This document shows positions 1 through 12,061 of a stretch of 64,000 nucleotides of DNA, piece after piece. This DNA is from Heliocidaris tuberculata. Lineage: Eukaryota; Echinodermata; Echinoidea; Camarodonta; Echinometridae. The stretch lies in NCBI GenBank assembly GCA_025618425.1, contig CM046832.1:60291087-60355086 (forward strand), in the 5' to 3' direction. Under the pieces are notes generated by a model. The model saw only the letters and a list, made by a program, of their open reading frames with translations, did no database searches and was not told the origin of the DNA. Numbering within the stretch: the first letter of the stretch is position 1; each line of letters opens with the position of its first letter. The translations under genes were made by a program, and so were the position numbers.

Positions 1-182
1 CCTCCCCCGCTCGGTCATACCCCAATCATGAACACGGATCGACACCCCTGGTGACTGACATAAACAGCTACACCTAACATTCATTAATGTTCCATATATA
101 CATGGTCTCAAGAATCATTTATAAACACTGCCCATTTATGGGGAAGACAATTTTCGTAGTTTGCATTTAATGATTACTTTTT

Positions 183-275
183 TTCTTTGGCGGGGGGGGG
201 GGGGGGGGGCTTGTCAGAATTTTTGGGCATTGGACCCAAGTTTTAAAAATAAAATCCTGGATCCACCCCTGGAAC
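183..275. repeat. Poly-G-bearing dispersed repeat fragment
   Basis: An 18-base G run is followed by CTTGTCAGAATTTTTGGGC and ends near AAATCCTGGATCCACCCCTGG. The same layout (homopolymer G or C, GCTTGTCAGA, ATCCTGGATCCGCCC) recurs at 37.44-37.83 kb, about 44.7-45.0 kb and 55.58-55.64 kb. This indicates one repeat family. Confidence 0.5.
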
Positions 276-2245
276 GGACAATGGATGTCCAATTCCAGAA
301 TATTATATTCTAGGTTTTAATACACTTACAAAACACATCGTCGTCTTGTTAACAGCGATGGTTTATATTATCATTATTCCTGTCACGCCTGTAGTTATTA
401 CAACATTGTAGAGAAAGTAGATAAAGTCGAGTTCGTCAGCAGTTGGTTGATGTCTGTGGAATTGACGATGTTGTGATCGATGGCCCAAGCGGGGAAGATG
501 TGAACTTTGAAGATGAGTGTGTTTATATTGAGAGTTAGTACCAGAAGGCAGACGACACTGACTACGCATCCACTCTTAACCTATTTTACACATAAACAGA
601 GATTTGTAAAAGTAAAGAAAAACAATCTTCCGACTACACTAATGGTCGGTAAACATAAAGATTGCCCACCATTCGCCAACATTTTCACAAGCGGTCGCAA
701 ATTAATTGCCTAAATTTTTGATGATCTGACAATTTTCGTAACCGATAGACAAGTGCCCTTCGAACGATTTTTTTTTTCTTCTTCAAATTGATTGTCGATG
801 GTCGCATTTTTAATGGTTGTCGGAAGTCGGCAACCGTTCGTAGACCTAGTGTGACTTCGGCTTAACTCCATACTGTTGATATTACAATTAAAAACAACTA
901 TGAATAGAGATGATCACAGTTTCGCACATGTCATGATTATGATGGATAAAACTGTAGAGGTAGAGAAGATAAAAGAAAAATTGATATAAATGGAGAGTTG
1001 TTGCAGCATCCTTTTCGTTCATGTTTATAGCCTATAACAAAGTTCTTAATATCTAGTATATCCGAGTGAGTGAATGACAATTTCAAAAGATGTAATTTCA
1101 AAGAATAGCAAGAGAAAATTAACACACTCTGGAACAGTCAAAATTGTAAATGGTAACTCCTTCAAAATTTCTTTTTGTTAATTCACATGATTTCCCTAAC
1201 CAAAGTTTTCGATCTTACCATAAATAAAGAATGCCTTCAAACATTAGACTATCCAGATCAAGAACCTTGATCTCCTTATTCGCGAAAGCGATGACGTTCG
1301 GGGGCGTGGCTACGGGGAGCAAGAAAGCAAACGAGGCGGCAAAAATTCCAGAGAGCATCAAGTACAATGGATTCATCTTCATGACTACACTCTGTAATAA
1401 CAAACACAACTTCATATTCAATACATGAATCTCTCAGTATTATATTTTTCTTCACATCTTTGACGGTGTTGGATGCCAGGACGACTTTGTATGATTGGTC
1501 GCATCTATGGTACTTCCTCCGTCAGAAAATGTGCATTTTGATGTACAGTCAGGGCCATATTTTAAAAAAAGAAAGTGCACGGTATTTAAAGTCAGGTTTC
1601 TAATATCAAAAATTTGTAACCTCCATGACTGCGGTCCAAAATTAATAGTCATATGAGTGAGTGTAGCTAGACCATTTTGAATGGGGGGTGGAAAAACTCT
1701 GACAACCTCCAACATTTTTCCAAGGTCCAAACATTTTTCAGGTACCTTTTTTTTTCAGTGGAATTTCTGACAAGCATGACAAGTAAACAATGATAACAAT
1801 TAGGGTTATCACATTTTTAAAGTGCATTTTTGGTCTAAAAAGAGGCACAAATCCCGAGCCTGGGTTATCGTTGGGGAAATGATAATCTGGGCGTTCAGTT
1901 AATCGGTTTAGACTCACAATTTCTGCAAATATAGGCAAGAAGATGGTAGTGGTGACGACACTGGATATGCACTCTGTGACGGATGATACCATAAAAGCGG
2001 CAATGAAAGCGATGGCTGGAGGAGGTATACACTGGAAGACAGAGAATTGATCCGCTATCCAAGAAGATAAGCCAGAAACCTAAGGACAAATTTAATCCAA
2101 TGAAGCTGTTTAATCATTTGTTTTGCGGTCCATAAGACAGTGGCAAGTTCGTGTTTTTGTTAGGGGAAACTGCGGTTATTACTATACTTGTAAGAATGCG
2201 ATAGGTTGTAACTTCTTTATATCATTTTTTTGTCCTTTCAGTACA

Positions 2246-2274
2246 GGCAGAGAGAGAGAGAGAGAGAGAGAGAA
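2246..2274. repeat. (AG)n microsatellite
   Basis: An uninterrupted run of AG dinucleotides lies between pseudo-exons 10 and 11 of the decayed SLC13 copy. Confidence 0.95.
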
Positions 2275-2742
2275 TTTTTTTTTGACCATTCACCTTCTGC
2301 CTGGAACATTCGCATTTTTTCATATTACCTTACAACCATCTGCCAACGCGTATCCCATATACACCTCCGACAATAAGCAACACTCCCCACGGCATCTTCT
2401 CCGCTACTACTTCCCAATCAAGACTTGACTTTCTTCGGGCTGCTGTCTCGAATGGCTTCCATGTTCGTACTGTCGCGTACCTTTTCATCATTAAGTGCAT
2501 TTAGCAAACACATATGACCAATAATTGGCCTACTTTTCAATTTTAAACATGGCATTTATCAACTTTCTCAAAAAACCTAGTAACGACCGGTATACTACTA
2601 CCTTCAGAAACTATGAATGCATTAAAGAACTATCAGCGGGTGTCAGTTCCTTGAAGCCTTTATCGTCTATTTTCTATTTATACGTCCCATTGGTCCTCCA
2701 TCATATCGGTCCTATGTCCCATTGGTTAACGATGATAGCTGT

Positions 2743-2793
2743 CCTTAAAAAAACAAAAACACTCATCCTTAAAAAAACAAAAACACTCATCCT
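2743..2793. repeat. 25-bp tandem duplication
   Basis: The unit CCTTAAAAAAACAAAAACACTCAT occurs twice head to tail. The intact paralogous intron at about 21.37 kb has a single diverged unit, so the duplication arose after the copies separated. Confidence 0.8.
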
Positions 2794-4712
2794 AACAGTA
2801 TTTTTAATATTAATAGGTGTAGGACTAATATAACCCGAAATTAAGAATCCGCTGGTCCTACATTTTCTTGGTCTGATAAATACACAAACCCTGATAGAAC
2901 GTAGGGCCAATGGGGCACATGACTATACAGAGATGCCCCGAAAGAAGAGTCTGCAGTTTAGATCACTTGTGTCACTCTCAGAATTATCTGTGCTTTACGG
3001 ATGTTGATGCATTAGTATTATTGTCTTTGCTTGATGTTTTTCCTTAAGAAATTTCGTGGCATTTCAGAAGGAAACGCGAAGAGAGAGACGGCAACCGGCA
3101 TTGCAGGAGTAGAGCCTTTCACAAAGCTGTAGGAAAAGAGAGGAGAGAGAAAAATATTCTAGATTTATTTCAAATTCAAACTCCTTTTCTAAAATATATA
3201 TGCCGGTTAGTACTATCGTCAACATCATCATTAAGAAGAAATGTTTCATCCAATTTTCCTGAAAACCCCCTCATGTTCAGGATATTGTAATTTGTCAGTA
3301 CAAATTTGTACTCCTGATGAATTTATCATTAACAATGTTTTTGTTAATTTGAGTTACAATACACCACTGGAGAAATTTGGTACATGTATGCATATCAGGA
3401 TTAAATATATAAGTAAATAAACATATCTATATAACGTAGTTGGATATTTATTTTCTATAGTTCTTATAACCTTTGAGAAGAGGAGTGTTTATATAATGTC
3501 TTTCTAGATATTGTTATATATCTTTAGGCCATAAGTCCGTTCATCATTTTGACTTATCTAAAACTGTTACATCTCCTTCGCATAACCCCATCCATCCTCC
3601 TTCATTGAAACAATCGTCTAACTTAACTCAGCTGAATAAAGAGGCATGCCCAGCCGGCAATGATCTTAGGGTCCTGTGTAATCCATAGCACCACAAATGT
3701 ACCCCCATACGGCTCCCTCAGCAAATCTAAGAAATGCAGATCAATTGAAACACATGAAGATAGCAAAGGAGTCATCAATATCTCCTTATATTTTTCTCAC
3801 TAACAGGAAAGGAATCATAATCAGATAATGATGATATAGGCAATGGTTGGCTATATTATGTCGTTTTCTTTAACCTGCAGTAAATATTGTAAATAATCTA
3901 ACAATGCGTTGACCAAACTAAGAAGCTCGTCAAAGCAAAACTCTCTCCCTAAGTGTCACATTTCTGTAACAAATTTGTTCAGAGCCAATCAAATACAATG
4001 ATTTAATTAGCTTATAACAGGTATTGTAATTTATTATTGATAACAAGTTTTATGAACAGTGATGAAACAGGGGCCTGTACTTATAATATTGTCAGGGTTC
4101 TATAGATGTACATCATTCTTGACCAACACTACGCTCAATCTATATTATTTCCACGTTACCTATATGTAGATGTAGTACGGCTGTTGGGACTTTGAAAATC
4201 ATATTCGGGGAAAAGAAATCATAGAAGAAAAGAAATGCTGAATCTGTCACTGATGACTGACTATGATGTGATTGTACCTGCTCGCTCGATTCTACCAGGA
4301 AAGTAGACTTTCGCGGTTTTCAACAACCCCCCGATAATCCTGGATCCATCCCTTCTCAGGAACAGGAACAGTTAACAAAAGCTTTCAAACAGTTTTTTTA
4401 TATATACCTTTTAACCTTATATATAGGGCCCAAAAAGCGATATGCCCTTTGAAGGACAGCATTCGCACGTCCTGATGGATCTTTGACTGATTTAGTGTGT
4501 TTACATCGAAATCTATAGTATAAAAAAAAAAAAAAAAAAAAAAGAAACAACAAATAAAAGTATGTATCTAATAAATGTTGACGGATACTGCAGCATTTGC
4601 AACTCGTCAGGTGAAGTAGATAATGGCTAAAATGAATTGAATAAGAGAGCAACGTCCCACTCGAAATCTATACCGGCAATAGTGTTGACCAATTCTTTAA
4701 AATGTCTTTTCT

Positions 4713-6185
4713 CAGCATCACAAATACAGCTTCATAACCAGAACTCGGGTTTTCCTATAGAGAGGATCTGCGTTCAGGGTGATACCATTAAAAAATCGTA
4801 TGTCACGTTGAGAACATAATGAACATTATCTAACTTAATCATTGGCATATCCCAAATAAGCAAAAGTATGCTAAACATGCTATGGCAAATGCATAACTTC
4901 ACTTCTGAGCAAAATGCTGCTACACATTATACATACCTGCGCGCCCGGACCGAATTGGAGAACTTTATGTATGCGTGTGGGTGTGAGTGTGTGCGTGCGT
5001 TTGTGTGTGTGTGTGTGTGCGATATCGGTAGAGGAAACTTTGTCCCCTCCCAGATGTTTTATCAAACCTTAAAAGCAATCTTAAGATCTACTCTACTTGA
5101 TGAACAACCCCAGGTAAAAATGAATAACAGTTGTTGATTTATGTATATTGATGATGCTGATGTGTATAGGCCTAATGTCCATTCAAATCGAACTATAGAG
5201 CCCGATACACTACGATCAAGGGTATCCTCACTTATCTGTTTTACGAATTTAGTAAAATAGCGTTTCGCTACAGAGTTCACTGGCCCTAAACTTCATGAGT
5301 CGTTGCCTCCCACCAATTAAAGTATAGTGACATGCTATCTGAACTTGAACTTGATCCTGAACTAAGTAGTATTGCCATTGCAATATTAAAAGGCTTTTTA
5401 TTTATCAAAGAGCGGTTTGTTCATCTTGGGAGTATACTACATTGGCATACAAAGGTACTACAGAACGGTTTGGAACGTGATAGGACGTTTATAAATATAT
5501 CGTTGACCAATAGGCCCAGTCAGAATTTCATATATTTGATTCACTTTTTTACGTACCTACGCAATTTCCCCTGCAGAAGTGAGAAAATATTTGGCCTCCA
5601 TAGTTACAGAAGATAAGAGTAAGCCATGAATTTGTGTGAGCATTGGGTGGAAAACATGAAATACATAAAAATAATGAAAATAATATGTTTGTATGGTATT
5701 ACATAAAACACAGATATTTGTGTCTCTGATGTATCACACATAGGAAAAAGCATAAATTCCAAAGCACATCTAGTGTTCATGTTTAATCCTTTGCCCTAAA
5801 CATGATTATGATATTTCCCTTGTTTTGTTTTAGGTACAATGACATAACTTGCATATTGTTAAACAAACGCTTATAACTCACTTTTTGTTCCTGAAACCTA
5901 AATTATTTACTACGATTTTACTCATCTTCATGTTACAAGAAACTTCTGTTATTTAAATTTCATCTTTCAATGTGTTTCCTTGCTATACAAGGACAATATT
6001 ATTTACTATGTTTCTTTTGTTTCTTGATGTTTTCATTATGATGTGAACAATTTTGTACAAACTTTGTGAAAACAAACATTATCAGTTTTTTAGCTGCAAT
6101 TCTTTTTTTTTTAATAAACCATTACAATTGTAAGACACCCTTTTGAGACAAGAAGTAATGAAAATCATATTAATCTCATAAAAAT
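4713..6185. other. Gene-free stretch
   Basis: There is no recognisable gene. It contains a (GT)n tract at about 4999-5019 and AT-rich unique-looking sequence. Short open frames here show no known motifs. Confidence 0.5.
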
Positions 6186-6189
6186 AAGA

Positions 6190-6320
6190 ATAAACATAGG
6201 AAAACATTCCGTGTCATATTTAGATGCATGTATGTGGAAAACACTGTCTAATGATATTAGGAATTGCTCATCAATAAAAAGCTTCAGAAAAAACAATTAA
6301 AAAGACCTTTTTGATAAATA
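6190..6320 (+). mobile_element. LINE ORF2 C-terminal fragment
   Basis: The frame from 6214 reads SYLDACMWKTLSNDIRNCSS and then IKSFRKN before a stop. This matches the C-terminal tail of CR1/Jockey-like ORF2 proteins (Y-x-G-P-x-x-W-N-x-L-P-x-x-I and a following S-F-K). An AT-rich 3' flank follows. Only about 30 codons remain, so clade assignment is not possible. Confidence 0.6.
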
Positions 6321-7116
6321 TACCCTTTAACTATTGATATTTTTATTGTATATATGTATATAGCATAGAATCAATGTAACGTGTCCTAATCAGACTGTAC
6401 ATATAAATAATGTACATTGTGTATATATGTTTGTCTTGTGAAATGTTTCAACATTACCAACAATACTAGTTTATGATTCAATGGTTAGCCTTATTAATGA
6501 TCAATTTATGTGATAAAGTGCGATGTATTGAATAGGACCAACCTTGACAAGCTTTTGCTATTTGTTGGCTCCTTTTACCAAAATAATGTATATTATACTT
6601 ATTGTCATGCTGAAATTCAATGTTTCTCGAACATTTTGGTAATAAATGAACAAATTATTTGCTTGATTCCTACATTTGAACATACGGATCATGTGACAAG
6701 GGAGTGCTGTTTGGAAGGTTTCCTATACTTACCAATTACCAATTGCTGCATTCCATACGGAAAAACCTCACTCACTGACTTAACAAAAAATGTTTTTCGC
6801 CAACTGAAATCGAGATTTTAAAGGCTGTCGTCATGTCCCCAAATCTGATGGTCTCCCTATATTTCTTTTGCTCTTGAAAATTTTCCAGCTAACTTGTCAG
6901 CAAAAATGGTCCACCCCCCCCCCCCCACGCACACACACACTATCCATTCAAAATGGTCTAGCAACGCGAGTGATCTTGATGTTCTAAATATTTTAGATGA
7001 ATGTTCCAATAAAGCTGAATACAATCAAGTAGTACCTGCGAATTGTTGTATATATATATATGTAAATCAGCACACTAATCGATCAATCGATCAATCAATT
7101 AAGCAAGCATGTATAA

Positions 7117-7177
7117 GCAAACTCCTGAAGGTTCTCTTTTTCATTAGCAAACTCCTGAAGGTTCTCTTTTTCATTCT
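7117..7177. repeat. 30-bp tandem duplication
   Basis: Two adjacent copies of AGCAAACTCCTGAAGGTTCT plus CTTTTTCATT are present with no mismatch. Confidence 0.85.
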
Positions 7178-7307
7178 CTCCTCTATTTCCAATCCTTCGA
7201 GACCTCCTTTCGCACTCTCTCTCTCCTCGTGAATTTCTCTATCTAGGCGAAATCCTCTTCACTTCCTCTTTATCTCCTTATCTCTGTCAGTTAAATATAC
7301 TTTGATC

Positions 7308-7512
7308 GTCATGGTTTTAACACAAGGAATGCTGATTCTCTTAATGTAATTTTACCAATACCCAAGCTGGAATCATTTAAACAGACGCTTAGATATGCTG
7401 GAGCAAATATCTGGAATAAATTCCCCAATAATCTTAAAAATGCAACATCACTCAATACCTTTAAATGTAAATGTAAGAAATTATACCTAATTTTTTTGAA
7501 TTATTTTACAGT
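7308..7512 (+). mobile_element. LINE ORF2 C-terminal fragment
   Basis: The frame reads HGFNTRNADSLNVILPIPKL, ESFKQTLRYAGANIWNKFP and NNLKNATSLNTFKCKCKKLY. This is the typical end of CR1/Jockey-group ORF2 (H-x-Y-N-T-R, then GA-x-x-WN-x-LP, then SL-x-x-FK). The frame is intact over this piece but truncated upstream. It is a separate insertion from the one at 6.2 kb. Confidence 0.75.
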
Positions 7513-7767
7513 TGTTTTTTTTTTGTGTGTGTGTTTAATGTATTTGATATCAATATAGGTTTTAATCAAGGTCATATATCTCTGTCATCTTTAAAATATA
7601 AGAATACTTCAATTACGTTTTGAAACGTTCTATTTATAATACTTTTGTGTTACCTTTGATTCCTTTTGTTTGTTTTTATTATTGTATTGAATATACCATT
7701 TTAACACTTTTAATGCTGATATACTCATGTTTTTCTAATACCAGGACCAAGATGTAAAACAGTCCTA

Positions 7768-8050
7768 CACTGTAAAAAATAACTGTAAAACTAAAGGTTT
7801 TTTAGCCCTTGAAATTACAAGTTATTGCCGTTATTTCAATTTTACAGTCTTTTTCTGTAGAACAACAACAAGTTTGTTGGTTACCGGAAATCAGCATATA
7901 TTTACATAATTTTATTGTAAATTTACATAATTTTATTGTAAATATATGCTGATTTCCGGTGTAAAAAAAAAACTGTGGAAAAACGGGCATTCCCTGCATC
8001 CTAACTGCCAGGAAATTTCCGTGAAAAAAACGGCAAATTTTTTTACAGTG
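7768..8050. mobile_element. MITE-like element with CACTGTAAAAAA termini
   Basis: The left end CACTGTAAAAAAT and the right end TTTTTTTACAGTG are inverted. The core is a further palindrome around 7885-7962: ACCGGAAATCAGCATATATT and its complement flank two tandem copies of a TTTACATAATTTTATTGTAAA-type unit. There is no transposase. A target duplication was not clear. CACTGTAAAA ends occur in several DNA-transposon families, so the superfamily is left open. Confidence 0.6.
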
Positions 8051-8619
8051 CACAACTGTCATCCTGTAAAAATGTTTGAATAAATATATAAAAATAGATG
8101 AATGGTAGACCACAATCATTTGATTTAATGCATTGGGAGCTGATGAATTACCCATGTCTGCCTTCTATACTCCACTAACAACCTAGCGGTAATGAAATTA
8201 CAGAGTGCCATCTATGTATTCGTACGATAATATCCATCTTATAAAACATATAAGTCAATCCGAATTCTACATATTTTAATTGCCAAATTTTCCCTTATAC
8301 AAAAATGCCCTGAAAGTAACCACATAAAGTCTGTCACTTTTAGTCTGTCATAAGAAAAATCATAATCGAGCAGGTCATAATACTGGTAATTCCGATCTCT
8401 CATAATTTCGGGCAATATAAAGAATGCAAAGTTCTCACCATAATAACATCAAATAAAAACCAAGCATAACAAATTCACTGAAAATAATTTACTTTGTCCA
8501 TAGGATTTTTTCCAGGTAAACTTTACGCAGGTTCCATTATTTCGAGCATGCATAATTATAGTTGATGACAACTAAAGCTAAAATCCTGTTCATGCACAAT
8601 ATTACAACAGAAACATATA

Positions 8620-8840
8620 ATGGAGACGTGGCTGTTTCCACGCATTCGTTTGAGGTCGTGGGTTGGAACCCAGGCACGGCTCTAGTGTCCTTTGGCAAGA
8701 CATTCATCTACATTCGCCACTCTCCAGCCAGGTGCTAAATGGGTAGCCGGTATAGGATGCGAAGGTCAGTGTGACTGGACGAGCATTTGCGTGCCCGTAA
8801 AAAGGCGACTAGCTGGAATGCTCCCCATAATATAATAATA
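8620..8840 (+). mobile_element. tRNA-derived SINE with conserved central domain
   Basis: A B-box-like GGTTGGAACC lies at 8661. It is followed by a segment reading GTCCTTTGGCAAGACATTCA, then CTCTCCAGCCAGGTGCTAAA and TGGGTAGCCGG. This is the layout of the widespread deuterostome SINE central domain (Nin-DC-like). Related copies occur at 15.62-15.84 kb (minus) and 31.68-31.87 kb. This is a repeat, not a tRNA gene, since no cloverleaf can be completed. Confidence 0.65.
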
Positions 8841-9671
8841 TCTGTCGATCAATTGCTTTAAAAATAATTCACAGTTATTTTTTGGTCATCCGGCTAACTT
8901 ACTCATAGGAAGCAAGAACCAAGTACTTTTATAACATAAAAATTACCATTTGCTTTAAGTCAACCACTATATTTCTCTTAAACTAACAAACTGATGATAT
9001 TCGGTAGTATCCGTCAACCCTATACAGAGTGTTTCTAAAAAAGAAACCCAAATTTTCCCATCAATTACTAGAAAAATGATTAAGTCCTGATAAAGTCTTA
9101 TCATTCATGCCAAAGTTTAATTCATCCTCTTTCATATGATACCAAATATACGTATATGATTATTGTCATGCATGAATCAATTTGAAAGGTTTTATGTTAG
9201 TAATGTCAAAAGTAGTTTGCGTACAGAAGTTAACCGTATTGATATGAGTACAATGCAATGAAATAAAACAAAAGGAACAAAGCAAAAATACGTAATAATT
9301 CCTGATATTCATTTACTCATCTTTCAACATGTATGCAACCTTCAATGAGATGTGAGTCCATAATTATCCCCATTGTCTTTCCAAATGACTGCCCTGTCTG
9401 TCCATGCAAATGCAAATTTTTTTTTTTCAAGAAACACACTGTATAAATCAATCCAAATTCTACACAATTTAATTGCATGGCTTTTCCTTTGTACAGTATG
9501 TCATAAAAATAATCAGAGATCCTTTCGGGAGACAATTATCAAGATTTCTTACTTTATCCCTATTCTAACCTCAAAGAATCTTATGTCCACAACCACGACA
9601 TCTCAGAAAATGTAATACTCCAACGAGTAAAGCTTTTCAGAACAAGGTGACTATTTCCATTACAGCCTTGT

Positions 9672-9877
9672 TTAAGCCTGCGTCACATTTGAGCGATAAC
9701 GAGATTTTTCAACGATTTTCATTCGATAACGAAACTTTTAATTAGATGTACACCCTATATCCCCCTACTATTCACAAACACGAGCATTCTCATACGTACA
9801 CATCATATAGTGTGGCGTACTTTTAATTAAAAATTTTGTTCTCGTTATTCTTATCTGTCAAATGAGACCCAGCTTTA
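9672..9877. mobile_element. MITE-like element with TTAAGCCTGCGTCACA end
   Basis: The left TTAAGCCTGCGTCACATTTG and the right CAAATGAGACCCAGCTTTA are imperfect inverted repeats. Inner arms AGCGATAACGAGA and TCTCGTTATTCTTA-like are also inverted. It is about 206 bp with no coding capacity. The 16-base end TTAAGCCTGCGTCACA recurs at 31.87 kb. Confidence 0.55.
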
Positions 9878-10004
9878 TTTTGAGATACATTGCCATGAAA
9901 TAAATGTTAACTGAAATGCTTATCTCAAATAAAAAATAACCAACATAATATTTGGTAATTTTTTAATAAAATCAGGGGCGTCGCTAGAGGGGATGGGGTG
10001 GGGG

Positions 10005-10035
10005 TATCACACCCCTCCCCCCCCCCCCCCCCCCC
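10005..10035. repeat. Poly-C tract
   Basis: A run of C with one T interruption follows GGGGCGTCGCTAGAGGGG. It belongs to the G/C-homopolymer-associated repeats seen throughout the window. Confidence 0.9.
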
Positions 10036-10414
10036 TCTTAATTGCTGTCGGCAAATGCGCCACCTCTGGCGGTAAAAAAGGGGGAAGGTCGGAAAGGGAA
10101 AGGAAAGGAAAACAACAGAAAGAAAAGAAGGGAATGAAAAGGTAAGGACAGAAAAAGAAGGAAAAACTGGCCAATAATTTTGCTCGCTCGCTTCACTCTT
10201 TCTCGCAAAAACACTGGAATGTTAATATTCGGGCAAAAGAACATCTATGCTTTCCTTTGTATTAAGCATATGCACTTGTGTATATTCTGATTTAGTCTTT
10301 CCACGAATCGATCAATGCATAATCCCAACGAATGATGTAATGAATACCTCTTTGATATCTGATCCTGTCATTTTCTCCGTGAACAAATCCATGACACATG
10401 CTCCGGCCTCTATG

Positions 10415-10930
10415 GCCTGTCACCTTTGACCTACGTGAACAAAAATCTAACCAGATCGTCTTTTTTATGGTGATACATACTACTACCAAGTTTGAAGTTC
10501 ATACCTCAAATGGTTCTTGAGATATCGCGTTAACAAGGCTAACACCTGAAATTTCAGAAATTGACCTGTAACCTTTGACCTTTGACCTACATAACCCAGA
10601 ATTTAATCAAATCGTCTTCCTATGGTGATACATACTAGCACTAAGTTTGAAGTTCATACCTCAAATGGTTCTTTAGTTATAGCTAGAACTAGCCTATAAC
10701 ACCTGAAATTTCAGAAAAATTGGCCTCTGTGACCATGACCTTTGAACTACGTACCCCAAAATCTAATCAGATCGTCTTCCTATGGTGATACATACTAGCA
10801 CCAAGTTCATACCTCATGTGGTTCTTGAGTTATCGCTAGAACAAGAAAGCGGGACGGACGGACGGACGGACGGACAACCCGAAAACATAATGCCTCCGGC
10901 ACCACCTTCGGTGGGCGAAGGCATAAAAAT
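10415..10930. repeat. Modular dispersed repeat: three ~150-bp units, (GACG)n and hairpin
   Basis: Three diverged tandem units each run TTTGACCTACGT, ATCTAA(T/C)CAGATCGTCTT, TATGGTGATACATACTA, CAAGTTTGAAGTTCATACCT, then CACCTGAAATTTCAG. They end at a (GACG)n run (10855-10875), followed by CCCGAAAACATAATGCCTCC and a short hairpin GCACCACC/GGTGGGCG. There is no coding capacity. The order suggests a transposable-element end built from tandem modules. Confidence 0.6.
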
Positions 10931-11109
10931 AGGGCCAGGGCCGAAAAGGATTGCTCTTCAAATAACGGCTCAAATCATGCTTATTTGACAAGATTACAGG
11001 TCTCACTATGATATTACTATTTTAAAGAAGTAATAAAGATCGAAAAATAGAGAAAGAGCTTGACATGCAATGACAAACATCTTTTTTCTCTCTCTAAAAA
11101 TTGCTCGTT

Positions 11110-11525
11110 CTTGGAGTTTTCAGCTTTGGATCAGGTAATGAGCAATTGTTTTCCATGAAACAGATTTTGAGCGGAGCAAGTTTCTTTCGGCGGAGCAATT
11201 GTATTAGGAGCAATAACTTTGTTTTTAATGAAACATTTTTGGGGAGGAGCAATTATCGTAGGGGCAATTGTTTTCCGTGGGTTACATTTTGGGGTGAGCA
11301 ATTGTTGGCGGAGCAATAATTGTAGGAGCATCTGTCTTCAACGGGGCACTTTTGGATCGGGGCAATTGTCGGCGGAGCGATTGTCGGAGGAGCATTTGTC
11401 TTCTACGGGACACTTTTTGGGCGGACTTAAATATGTCGGCTGAGCGATTGATACAGGAGCATTTGACGTCGGAGCATATGTCGCGGAGCAAATGTCGCGG
11501 AGCAATTGTCGCTGGAGTATGAGTC
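11110..11525. repeat. GGAGCAATTGT-type short tandem array
   Basis: Roughly ten or more variants of the unit GGAGCAATTGT or GGAGCATTTGTC occur at 15-35 base spacing, with CGGCGGAGCAATTGT and GGGGCAATTGT versions. The same core, GGAGCAAATGTCG, forms the terminal inverted repeat of the element at 36.1 kb. The frames that span it are by-products of the repeat. Confidence 0.65.
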
Positions 11526-11529
11526 GGGT

Positions 11530-12061
11530 CACCCTGAGAACTTTCGATATATCTATCAAACTTTGATTTTATATATATATATTTTGCTTTCTGCAGGTTA
11601 ATTTTGAAATACACTATACCTTGACTGAATTTTCACGTACATGAACTTCTTCAAATCAATTTTTTTATTTTTAAAGTATGAAACATGTTCGATTGATGAG
11701 CACATGATCTGAAATTAAAAATGAAATATTTGTGGGGCATGGTTAATAATTCATATAAAATTGAATAATATTGGTGAAATAACTGAGTCTTGAGGAACCC
11801 AACATACTACATTAAATTCTTGACAACCAACAGTTAATTATACCGTGATGCAAGGCTATATATGATCAACTGTCTTCACCTGTTCCAATGTAGTATAATT
11901 CTTTGATTATTCCAGATGATAAAAACATCGCAATCATACAGAATATAGAATTCATAATGTATTCCATGATATAAATACTTGTGTAAACTGGTGCATACAT
12001 ATGAGGCGAATAGCTATCTGTAATTGATGTCCATTGGGAAATGTGTGGTAAAAGATTGTAG
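11530..12061. other. Gene-free stretch 3' of the TRIM gene
   Basis: This is AT-rich sequence downstream of the TRIM stop codon and would include its 3' UTR. No convincing AATAAA on the minus strand was fixed to a cleavage site. Nothing else was recognised. Confidence 0.4.

Larger units (their letters stand above)
398..4512 (-). pseudogene. Partial tandem copy of SLC13 (exons 7-13), decayed
   Basis: Seven segments match exons 7-13 of the intact gene in order and orientation: 4420-4512, 3629-3726, 3017-3126, 2329-2494, 1918-2079, 1254-1391 and 398-580. Intron sequence also matches, so this is a DNA-level duplication and not a retrocopy. Breaks seen: exon 7 copy lost its donor; exon 8 copy has an 8-nt deletion and no donor; exon 9 copy lost its donor and runs into TAA. 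The exon 10 copy has CAC instead of CAG at the acceptor, a stop (TGA) and a deletion. The exon 12 copy has GA for GT at the donor. Exons 11 and 13 remain open, the latter with a 9-nt in-frame deletion. The exon 11 copy reads ISSV instead of ISNV. No copies of exons 1-6 were seen. Shared sequence extends to about 4.66 kb, matching 26.8 kb. Confidence 0.88.

Noticed and set aside
6510..6821. 103-residue plus-strand frame
   Set aside because: AT-rich region near LINE debris. No motif and no supporting context.
8655..8680. tRNA gene from the B-box-like sequence
   Set aside because: No complete cloverleaf, and flanking sequence is SINE central domain. The same applies to 15.77 and 31.74 kb.
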